12,495 bases of DNA, from positions 1 through 12,495 of the forward strand of contig JAHFAP010000070.1 in assembly GCA_023250495.1 (NCBI GenBank). Reading direction: 5' to 3'. This stretch comes from Deltaproteobacteria bacterium. Its GTDB lineage: Bacteria > Desulfobacterota > Binatia > UBA9968. Positions within the stretch are counted from its first letter, which is position 1, and every line of letters starts with the position of its first letter. The translations under genes were made by a program, and so were the position numbers. Shown piece by piece: positions 6,724 to 12,495 of the stretch. The notes below the pieces were generated by a model that saw only the letters and a list, made by a program, of their open reading frames with translations, did no database searches and was not told where the DNA came from.

Positions 6724-7340
6724 GCGTTTTTGAGCACGATCCCTTCGAGCACGTTGGCGACGTCTTCGCATCGATCGATGGCGTTTTCCAGAGTTTCATA
6801 GATCTCTTTCCACTTGATGACCTCGAGCGGATTCGGCTCGCCTTCGAAGAGCTTGGCCACGGCTGCTCGACACACATAATCGCCCTCGTTCTCCAGACGG
6901 TTTATCTCGATAAAATTCTTCATGATGGAGTCGGCGCCCTTGAGACGGCGCAACTTGAAAACCGCCTGCTCCACCTCCTTGACCGCTTTGACGAGAATCC
7001 CGACCAGGAGCCGGGCTTCATCCGTAGTCTTGGTGAGTTTAAAAAGGCTGAGGCGCTCGGCGCAGGCCTCGAGGTAGTCCAGGATATCGTCCAGGGAGCT
7101 GATGAGATCGTGGATGTCCTCGCGGTCGAGGGGCGTGATGAAGGTCCGGTTGAGCATCTCAATCGTGTCATGCGTGATGACATCGCCTTCGTGCTCGGTG
7201 TCTTTGATCTGCTTAGCCCTCAGCGGAACGTCCTTGAAATCCCCGATCAGCTCTTCCAGCTCGACCGCCCCCTCGACGACCTTTTTCACGCTGGCCTCGA
7301 AGAAATCATAGAATCTCTCATCGCTCGGCAAAAACCGCAT
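6720..7340 (-). CDS. DUF47/PhoU-like protein (probable Pit-transporter accessory protein)
   Basis: This 206-residue all-helical protein matches the DUF47 family, cytoplasmic PhoU-like proteins that usually accompany PiT-type phosphate transporters and appear to modulate phosphate uptake. Two internal half-repeats carry acidic metal-binding motifs: TEHEGD (about 48-53) and LENEGDY (149-155). Also present are the family segments FITPLDREDIHDLI (about 68-80) and ENAIDRCEDVANVL (about 185-198). GTG at 7346 is an in-frame alternative, but AGAGGAG is spaced correctly (7 bases) only for the ATG at 7340. No pit gene is adjacent in the window, unusual for the family. Its nearest transporter is mgtE, about 2 kb away on the other strand, so a functional link with magnesium uptake is speculative. 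Confidence 0.88.
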   Translation of the reverse strand: MRFLPSDERFYDFFEASVKKVVEGAVELEELIGDFKDVPLRAKQIKDTEHEGDVITHDTIEMLNRTFITPLDREDIHDLISSLDDILDYLEACAERLSLFKLTKTTDEARLLVGILVKAVKEVEQAVFKLRRLKGADSIMKNFIEINRLENEGDYVCRAAVAKLFEGEPNPLEVIKWKEIYETLENAIDRCEDVANVLEGIVLKNA

Positions 7341-7369
7341 AACCACGCTCCTCTGGTCTTTTGATCGTC

Positions 7370-7418
7370 GGTCCGCCCGCTTGCTAGTCGCTTTGGTGGC
7401 TTCCCCCGGCGGCGGACC
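7370..7418. repeat. 8-bp inverted repeat in the DUF47 upstream region
   Basis: GGTCCGCC (7370-7377) and GGCGGACC (7411-7418) form a perfect 8-bp inverted repeat with a 33-base interval. It lies 30 bases upstream of the DUF47 start. The minus-strand transcript would therefore carry a long hairpin in its leader. No T-run follows it on the minus strand, so it is not a convincing terminator. Confidence 0.4.
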
Positions 7419-7498
7419 TTTCCCGGAGAAGCCAAGATTGCGGAAACGCCCGGCTCCGCGCCAAACCTACCCGCGCTTCCGCACGGGATGAGCGCTTC

Positions 7499-7525
7499 AA
7501 AAGTCCGGCGTCCGCGCGACGCCGG
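7499..7525 (-). terminator. Possible terminator of the degP-tatA transcript
   Basis: CCGGCGTC (7505-7512) and GACGCCGG (7518-7525) form a perfect 8-bp stem with a CGCGC loop, 20 bases past the tatA stop. Read on the minus strand, a short TTTT (7502-7499) follows the stem. The T-tract is short, so efficient termination is not assured. Confidence 0.45.
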
Positions 7526-7545
7526 CAGCGATCCCGGGCGGACGC

Positions 7546-7752
7546 CTAACGCGGAAGTTCTTTGGAATCGTCCTTTTTCACAGCCTCCTGATCCTTGGAG
7601 GCGCCCTCTCCTTCCTCGCCGCCCAACCCTTTCTTGAAGTCGCGGATCGCCTTGCCCAACCCGCTGCCAATCTGGGGCAGCTTCCCTGGGCCGAAGACAA
7701 CCAACGCGATCAGCAAAATGATCAAAAGCTCTTGAATGCCGAGTCCAAACAT
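7546..7752 (-). CDS. tatA: TatA: twin-arginine translocase pore-forming subunit
   Basis: This 68-residue protein has the complete TatA architecture. A short N-terminus (MFGLGIQE) leads into one membrane helix (about residues 5-20). Then come the hinge motif FGPGKLP (about 20-26), an amphipathic helix ending near GKAIRDFKKG, and a charged, disordered tail rich in Glu and Lys. TatA oligomers form the passage for folded proteins in the Tat system together with TatB and TatC. The hinge reads FGPGKLP, the TatA/E type rather than TatB. AGGAGG (7757-7762) is four bases before the ATG and overlaps the last base of the degP stop. The nine-base gap shows that degP and tatA share a transcript. No tatC is in the window. 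Confidence 0.95.
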   Translation of the reverse strand: MFGLGIQELLIILLIALVVFGPGKLPQIGSGLGKAIRDFKKGLGGEEGEGASKDQEAVKKDDSKELPR

Positions 7753-7761
7753 AAAACCTCC

Positions 7762-9216
7762 TTAGCTCTTTCTCTTGAGAGCGAGAGATACCGTATTTTC
7801 CCCTCTCTGCACAAGGAGCACGATGCGTTCGCCGCGCTTGCCCTGGCGCACCGATTGCTCAAAATCCTTGGTCGTGTTGACCGGACGCTGGTTGACTTCG
7901 CGGATGACGTCGCCGACTTCCATTCCGGCCTGATCCGCCGGACCACCGGGCTGGACCTCCACCACGATCACCCCCTTGGTGGTGCTCAACCCGTGGCGCC
8001 GCGAAAGCTCCGGCGTCACCTTCTGCACCCTCAAGCCAAGCTCCGCGTCCCTCCCGTCCGCCTGAGTGACGACCTCCCTTTCCTCGGGCAGCTCGCTGAT
8101 TCTCACGGTCACCGCGCGCTCGCTCTTGTCGCGGAGAATCTTCAGCGTGACCTTCTGGCCGGGAGACGTATCCGCAACTAGGGAGGGAAAATCCTGGCTC
8201 TTCGGCAGCGGCTTGCCGTTGAACTCCCAAATGACATCGCCCGGCTTGATCCCGGCCTCGGCTGCGGGACTGTTCTCCGCCACCTCGGTGACCAGCGCCG
8301 CGACGCCAACCCTGCGGGAGAGCCCGAGAGACGACGCCTGCTGCGGGGTCGGCTCCTGAGCGCGAATCCCCAGCCAACCGCGCACGACCCGACCGTTCTT
8401 TCTCAACTGCTCCACGACCTTCCTGGCGAGATCGACCGGGATCGCGAAGCCGATGCCGACGTTGCCTCCGCTCTGGCTGAAAATAGCGGTGTTGACCCCG
8501 ACCACCTCACCCTGCATGTCGATCAGAGGGCCGCCGCTGTTTCCCGGGTTGATCGAGGCGTCCGTCTGAATAAACCTATCATAGGGGCCGGCACCGATGA
8601 CTCTTCCTTTCGCGCTGACGATGCCCGCGGTGACGGTCAGCTCCAAGCCGAAGGGATTCCCGATCGCTACGACCCAGTCCCCCACCTCGATATTGGTCGA
8701 GTCTCCCCACTTCGCCACCGGCAAGTTGTTCGCTCCTTTGGTGATTTTGATCAGCGCCAGGTCGGTCCTTTCGTCTTTGCCGACGAGCTTGGCGTCATGC
8801 TCTGTCTGGTCTGCCAGTTTGACCCGGATAACGTCGGCGTTCCTGACCACGTGGTAGTTGGTCAGGATCTCGCCATCCTTGCTGATCACGATGCCGGAGC
8901 CCAGGCTTCGCTGCGGCGTCTCGCGCGGCTGCGCCTCGCCGAAGAAGCGATTAAAAAAATCTTCGAACGGATCCAATCCGCCGAGCGCCCCTCCCCCGGT
9001 CCGGGACGCTCTCTGCGTCGTGGTCGAAACGTTGACCACCACCGGCATGGTCTTCTTTGCGATGGCTGAAAAGGATGCGGGGCGAAGCTCTCCGGGGCTG
9101 GAGATGTTGGCCATGACCGGCGCGTCGATGGGACCCCGGAAAATGAGAGCCGCAAGGACGAAAGCGCCGATGGCTGTCGCTATCAGAACGCCGAGGGGAT
9201 ATCTCTTCTGGGCCAT
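7762..9216 (-). CDS. degP: DegP/HtrA-family periplasmic serine protease (Do-like)
   Basis: This 484-residue protein has the Do-like arrangement: an N-terminal hydrophobic segment (about residues 8-27), a trypsin-like protease domain and two PDZ domains (about 284-376 and 392-482). The catalytic triad is intact: His in TNYHVV (H122), Asp in ERTDLALI (D152) and Ser in GNSGGP (S227). It should degrade and refold damaged envelope proteins in the periplasm. No clear signal peptidase site is visible, so it may stay membrane-anchored. The ATG at 9216 has AAAGGAGAG at proper spacing, so the in-frame GTG at 9234 is rejected. A DegQ- or DegS-type name is possible, but two PDZ domains exclude DegS. It precedes tatA with a 9-base gap and is divergent from mgtE. 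Confidence 0.94.
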   Translation of the reverse strand: MAQKRYPLGVLIATAIGAFVLAALIFRGPIDAPVMANISSPGELRPASFSAIAKKTMPVVVNVSTTTQRASRTGGGALGGLDPFEDFFNRFFGEAQPRETPQRSLGSGIVISKDGEILTNYHVVRNADVIRVKLADQTEHDAKLVGKDERTDLALIKITKGANNLPVAKWGDSTNIEVGDWVVAIGNPFGLELTVTAGIVSAKGRVIGAGPYDRFIQTDASINPGNSGGPLIDMQGEVVGVNTAIFSQSGGNVGIGFAIPVDLARKVVEQLRKNGRVVRGWLGIRAQEPTPQQASSLGLSRRVGVAALVTEVAENSPAAEAGIKPGDVIWEFNGKPLPKSQDFPSLVADTSPGQKVTLKILRDKSERAVTVRISELPEEREVVTQADGRDAELGLRVQKVTPELSRRHGLSTTKGVIVVEVQPGGPADQAGMEVGDVIREVNQRPVNTTKDFEQSVRQGKRGERIVLLVQRGENTVSLALKRKS

Positions 9217-9251
9217 GATTCTCTCCTTTGCCACAGAACGATTTCGAGGCT

Positions 9252-9281
9252 ACCATAGCAGATTTCAAGCCCGCCTGTAAG
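9252..9281 (-). promoter_or_regulatory. Candidate degP-tatA promoter
   Basis: Read on the minus strand, CTTACA (9281-9276) is followed by an 18-base spacer and TATGGT (9257-9252). A TGC directly before it makes it an extended -10. Both hexamers match the sigma-70 consensus at four of six positions. Transcription would begin near 9245, leaving a leader of about 30 bases with the ribosome site. The -10 lies inside an inverted repeat (9253-9323), so repression is possible. Confidence 0.35.
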
Positions 9282-9323
9282 CGCCGTACGGGAACGCGAA
9301 AATACATTTGCAAATCTGCATGG
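9253..9323. repeat. Inverted repeat in the divergent degP-mgtE promoter region
   Basis: CCATAGCAGATTT (9253-9265) and AAATCTGCATGG (9312-9323) are reverse complements except for one extra A in the left arm. The gap between the arms is 46 bases. The left arm overlaps the predicted degP -10. Such a pair could be two sites for a regulator, or could arise by chance. Confidence 0.35.
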
Positions 9324-9370
9324 CAACGGCTAAGAAGAAACAAGCAGAGCGTTTGTGAAGGATGATGAAG

Positions 9371-10714
9371 ATGCCTTCTCTCAATCATGAGACCGTGCGC
9401 GAAATGATCCGCACCGGCACGCCGGATCGCGTTCTGCGCCTGATCGGCAAGAGCCATCCTGCCGATGTCGCTCCGCTCTTCAGGGACTTGGAACCGGCCG
9501 AGGCGCGGCTGCTCTTCGATGTGCTCTTTTCCGCCCGTAAGGCGGCCAAGACTCTTAAAGAGCTTCCTCCCGATCTGCTTCCGGATATCCTCGCCGTAAT
9601 TGAAGACGAAAAAGTAGCCCGCGTCATATCCCGGGCGGACCCGGATGACGCGGTCACGTTCATCGATAGCTTACCCGAGGAGAGAAGGGAAAAGGTTCTT
9701 GGACATGTGGACCCTGAGCGGAGAGCGGGGTTCCACAAAATGATCGGTTATCCGGAGGGCACGGTAGGCAGAATCATGACCACAGACTTGCTCTCGCTCT
9801 CGCCGGACACCACGGCGCAGGGTGCCATCGATAAAATCCGCGAAAGAGGGGAGCTGGAGACCTTCTTCTATCTGTACGTCGTGGACGAAGCCGGGAAGCT
9901 CACGGGAGTCGTCCCGATTCGCAACCTTGTCGTGGCGCCGCCGGACCGACCTCTCAAGGAGATGATGATCTCCGATCCTATTCGGGCAGAGGTCTCCGTC
10001 GATCAAGAAGAAGCCGCTCGTTTGGTGTCCAAATACGATCTCCTCGCGCTGCCCATCGTGGATCACGACGGACGTCTGGCGGGATTGATCACTGTGGACG
10101 ACGTCATCGACGTTATCGCTGATGAGACCACGGAAGACATGTACAAGATGGCCGGCGTCGGGATCAAAGAGCGGGCGTTTAGTCCGCTTCGGGAATCGGT
10201 CGCGCGGAGAGTTCCCTGGCTGGGCTTCAACATGATGTGGGCCTTCGCCGCCGCATCGGTGATCAGCGCGTTCGAAAAGACGATCGGCCAGGTGCCCGCT
10301 TTGGCGGTCTTCATGCCGATCATAGCCGGCCAGGCCGGAAACGCGGGCATTCAGACGGCGACCGTGGTCGTCCGCTCCATGGCTCTCGGCGAGATCGAAT
10401 CGGCTAATCTATCCCAACTGCTGCGAAAGGAATGGGGTTTAGGATTGATCAAAGGCGCCTTGTTCGGCTTTGTCTTGGGCATGGTAGCTTGGGTATGGAA
10501 AGGAAATGCAACCCTGGGCCTGGTAGCAGGCCTGGCCATGTTTCTCAATATGCTCGTGGCGGCGACGGGCGGCGTCCTCGTGCCGACCGCGCTGCGAAGG
10601 CTCGGCTTCGACCCCGCGACGGTCGCCGGCGTCTTCGACACGATGCTCACCGATTTTATGGGATTTTTTATCTTCTTGGGCCTCGCGACGCTCCTCATTC
10701 ACTTCCTGACTTAA
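9371..10714 (+). CDS. mgtE: MgtE-family magnesium transporter
   Basis: This 447-residue protein has the full MgtE order. A helical N domain with HEAT-like repeats (about residues 10-125) is followed by a CBS pair (about 130-250). A plug helix leads to five membrane helices (about 283-446). The pore motif is MPIIAGQAGNAGIQ (about 315-328), close to the family MPIxAGxxGNxGxQ. The Asp corresponding to the Mg-selective D432 of T. thermophilus MgtE is kept in LTDFMG (about D428). The CBS and N domains act as the Mg sensor that closes the pore. Three in-frame ATGs (9362, 9365, 9371) are available; AAGGA (9358-9362) is correctly spaced only for 9371. It is divergent from degP and overlaps the convergent flippase-like gene by four bases (TTAA, 10711-10714). 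Confidence 0.93.
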   Translation: MPSLNHETVREMIRTGTPDRVLRLIGKSHPADVAPLFRDLEPAEARLLFDVLFSARKAAKTLKELPPDLLPDILAVIEDEKVARVISRADPDDAVTFIDSLPEERREKVLGHVDPERRAGFHKMIGYPEGTVGRIMTTDLLSLSPDTTAQGAIDKIRERGELETFFYLYVVDEAGKLTGVVPIRNLVVAPPDRPLKEMMISDPIRAEVSVDQEEAARLVSKYDLLALPIVDHDGRLAGLITVDDVIDVIADETTEDMYKMAGVGIKERAFSPLRESVARRVPWLGFNMMWAFAAASVISAFEKTIGQVPALAVFMPIIAGQAGNAGIQTATVVVRSMALGEIESANLSQLLRKEWGLGLIKGALFGFVLGMVAWVWKGNATLGLVAGLAMFLNMLVAATGGVLVPTALRRLGFDPATVAGVFDTMLTDFMGFFIFLGLATLLIHFLT

Positions 10715-11682
10715 TCCTCCGCTTCAGGGACCAGAGCCGAAGGCGCCGGACTCTTTCTCAAGATAAAGACCAGGCCGCCGATCAGACTATCCAGCGCGAT
10801 GATGATAAACCAGAGCAGGCTGAAGGCGATGGCCTTCTCCGAGCTGACGCCGATCCGGAGGAGCAGGAACAGGTAGCCCCCCTCGCGCAGGCCGATGCCG
10901 TTCAGGCTGATCGGCAGCGCGCTGAATGTGCCCACCAGCGGATAGATGATCAACCCATACGACCACGGAATCTCGACTTCCAGGGCATGGCCGATCAACA
11001 CCTGCATCCATGATTGCAAAATGTGGACGATCAGAGAGAGGAGCATGGTCTGGACGATGACGTGCCAGCGGCCCCGGTAAGCCTGGAGCGCAAGGCGCAA
11101 ATTTTTCCAAACGGGACCTTCCCTGCTGCGCAGCAGGAGGCTGAAGAGCGGAAGCGAGACACAGCCCAGCAAAAATCCCAGCGCGACGGCGAAGGTCAGG
11201 TAACGGATCGCCGACGGAAGCGAGTAGCCGGGAAAAACCGCTACCGCCACAGCCCCGATCCATATCAGGACCGCCATGCCTACGGCCCGATCCGTAATCA
11301 CGGAAATCGTGGCCAAGGCCATTGAGCCCGCGCGGCCGCCTTCCTTTTCCTTGCTGCCGTCACGGGCGAGATAAAAAATCCGTCCCAAGTCTCCGCCCAC
11401 GGTGCTCGGCGTAAACAAACTGAAGAACATGCCGATAAAATAATATACGGCGAAGTCCTTCCAGGGGTTTTGGAATCCCAGAGCTCGCGCGAGCAGCGTC
11501 CACCGGACCGAGCTGATGAGCTGCCCGAAAAGGTAGATCACGAGCGCGATGGCGATATAGGAAAGGCGGACGGACGAGAGCGCGCGCAAAAAATGGAAAA
11601 GGTCAACCCGGGAGAGAAAGAAGGAAAGCAGGCCGAGGCTCACAATGGCCTTGAGGAGGGTCATGAGAGTGGAGCGTTTCAT
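10711..11682 (-). CDS. Flippase-like multi-membrane-span protein (LPG synthase TM/AglD-like, UPF0104)
   Basis: This 323-residue protein has about eight hydrophobic segments and matches the UPF0104/LPG_synthase_TM family (PF03706), the membrane part of MprF and of AglD-type proteins. Family motifs are visible: SSVRWTLLARAL (about 57-68), PSTVGGDLGR (92-101), ITDRAVG (129-135) and PISLNGIGLREGG (257-269). Members are implicated in lipid flipping and polyprenyl-lipid processing, but the substrate here is unknown. No soluble aminoacyl-transferase domain of MprF is attached. The ATG at 11682 overlaps the DUF523 stop (ATGA, 11679-11682), so the gene is translationally coupled to it. It converges on mgtE. 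Confidence 0.85.
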   Translation of the reverse strand: MKRSTLMTLLKAIVSLGLLSFFLSRVDLFHFLRALSSVRLSYIAIALVIYLFGQLISSVRWTLLARALGFQNPWKDFAVYYFIGMFFSLFTPSTVGGDLGRIFYLARDGSKEKEGGRAGSMALATISVITDRAVGMAVLIWIGAVAVAVFPGYSLPSAIRYLTFAVALGFLLGCVSLPLFSLLLRSREGPVWKNLRLALQAYRGRWHVIVQTMLLSLIVHILQSWMQVLIGHALEVEIPWSYGLIIYPLVGTFSALPISLNGIGLREGGYLFLLLRIGVSSEKAIAFSLLWFIIIALDSLIGGLVFILRKSPAPSALVPEAED

Positions 11683-12149
11683 GGCTTCTTCGGTCCCTCT
11701 TTGGCGAAGCTTTCCTCAGAGCGCACTTTGACTCCGCTCCGCCGCAGCCAATGGGTAAAAATCCCCTCGCCGCGCGTCAGCTTTCCGTCGCGATAGACTT
11801 TCCCAACCCCGCATGAGGGACTCTTCTCCTTAAGGATAGCTTCGCTGGCCTGCAGCGAAATGGCCCGGCGCAACGCTTTCGTCACTCCCTTGATGAGGCT
11901 GGCCGTTCGATCTCTCCCGCGGCTGTCTGTGATCGTGGCCTTGCCCTCGGCCAGCTGCTTCGCCCCGCCGCCGTGAAACTCGACCGCAGGCCGGGGAACT
12001 CCCCAGCCCGCAAGTCTCTCCGGACAGACGGCGAGGTATTTTTTTCCGCGCAGGAAACGGGCCACTCCCGGATGCGCCCTGTCTTCGCCGTTATACCGGC
12101 AGCGCTCGCCGACGAGGCAGGCCGAGACGATGATGGAAGCCTTCTTCAT
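11679..12149 (-). CDS. DUF523 protein, TudS-like putative iron-sulfur desulfurase
   Basis: This 156-residue protein shows the full DUF523 signature: SACLVGERCRYNG at the N-terminus (C11, C17), AVCPERLAGWGVPRP (C42) and LKEKSPSCGVG (C113). A characterised DUF523 member, TudS, uses a [4Fe-4S] cluster held by three cysteines to remove sulfur from thiouracil. C11, C42 and C113 are the likely ligands here; this mapping is inferred from motif conservation. No thiouracil substrate is shown by the sequence. The protein should be cytoplasmic. Its ATG at 12149 overlaps the purN stop (ATGA, 12146-12149), and its own stop overlaps the flippase start, so it sits in the middle of a tightly coupled three-gene unit. 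The weak AAAGGG just before the ATG suggests translation depends on the upstream gene. Confidence 0.87.
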   Translation of the reverse strand: MKKASIIVSACLVGERCRYNGEDRAHPGVARFLRGKKYLAVCPERLAGWGVPRPAVEFHGGGAKQLAEGKATITDSRGRDRTASLIKGVTKALRRAISLQASEAILKEKSPSCGVGKVYRDGKLTRGEGIFTHWLRRSGVKVRSEESFAKEGPKKP

Positions 12150-12495
12150 CCCTTTAAAGGAGGGTGGACCAGCGCCTCGTCTTCGTCCTTTTTCACGCGC
12201 TCGACGAAAACCTTGCGCCCGGCCACGCGGAGCCTCCCCTCTGAGTAGAGCTGAATCGCCCTGGGATAGATGCGATGCTCTTGCTGCAGGATCCTGGCGG
12301 AGAGGGATTCCTCGGTATCATCGGGAAAGGTTGGCACGACGGCCTGGATGATGATCGGGCCCTGATCGCATTCTTCGTTGACGAAGTGGACCGTGCAGCC
12401 CGCGAAGCGGACACCGTAGTCCGCGGCCTGTTTTTGCCCGTGCAGCCCGCCAAAGGACGGGAGCAATGACGGGTGGATATTCATGATCCGGTTGG
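12146..12495 (-). CDS. purN: PurN phosphoribosylglycinamide formyltransferase, C-terminal part (runs off the right edge)
   Basis: About 115 C-terminal residues of GAR transformylase are visible, the enzyme that transfers a formyl group from 10-formyl-THF to GAR in step three of purine synthesis. The active-site motif MNIHPSLLPSF contains the catalytic His equivalent to E. coli H108. The second motif, ECDQGPIIIQAVVP, contains the Asp equivalent to D144. The helix ending QEHRIYPRAIQLYSEGRL also matches. The reading frame continues to the edge before the internal Met, so the N-terminal half lies outside the window. The tail, about 12 residues after FVERVKK, is not conserved. The stop overlaps the DUF523 start. 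Confidence 0.95.
   Translation of the reverse strand, partial: NRIMNIHPSLLPSFGGLHGQKQAADYGVRFAGCTVHFVNEECDQGPIIIQAVVPTFPDDTEESLSARILQQEHRIYPRAIQLYSEGRLRVAGRKVFVERVKKDEDEALVHPPLKG

Noticed and set aside
9289..9319. Sigma-E-like GGAAC plus TCTG pair upstream of mgtE
   Set aside because: The spacing is off and TCTGC differs from the usual TCTGA. It points toward mgtE rather than degP, so it does not support an envelope-stress promoter.
9235..9370. M-box magnesium riboswitch before mgtE
   Set aside because: The interval is short and lacks the conserved M-box stems; nothing in it resembles the riboswitch.

Overview
The window comes from a diderm (Gram-negative) bacterium with a compact, GC-rich chromosome. 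Evidence for an outer membrane includes a large AsmA/YhdP-like protein, a GT9 (heptosyltransferase-family) glycosyltransferase, a DegP/HtrA-type periplasmic protease and a TatA translocase component. I cannot place the taxon. An uncultured Desulfobacterota/Methylomirabilota-like lineage is only a guess from gene style. I see no prophage, CRISPR array, tRNA or rRNA.

Layout: (a) 1-270: the 3' end of an unidentified gene with a likely terminator over its stop codon, then a 104-bp structured palindromic element with perfect 11-bp terminal inverted repeats and flanking TAAA direct repeats, directly abutting a TatD-family hydrolase. (b) 1073-4404, minus strand: an AsmA-like protein and a glutaredoxin-like protein joined by a 4-nt GTGA overlap, convergent with the TatD gene. 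(c) 4527-6723, plus strand: a GT9-family glycosyltransferase lacking the usual catalytic Asp, then a separate promoter driving a 64-residue excisionase-type HTH protein and a PmtA-type phospholipid N-methyltransferase. (d) 6720-9216, minus strand: degP-type protease, tatA and a DUF47/PhoU-like protein. (e) 9371-10714, plus strand: an MgtE magnesium transporter, divergent from degP. (f) 10711-12495, minus strand: purN (partial), a DUF523/TudS-like protein and a flippase-like membrane protein, linked by two successive ATGA overlaps.

Housekeeping envelope biology dominates: lipid transport (AsmA-like), lipid methylation (PmtA), glycolipid assembly (GT9, flippase-like protein), envelope proteolysis (DegP), protein export (TatA) and ion homeostasis (MgtE, DUF47). 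Genes are tightly packed. There are three start/stop overlaps of 4 nt (GTGA or ATGA) and two convergent stop-stop overlaps of 4 nt. No dedicated defence or novel multi-gene system is obvious. The most unusual items are the MITE-like palindromic element before tatD, the GT9 protein with Ser in place of the catalytic Asp, the HTH-pmtA pair and the purN-DUF523-flippase coupling.
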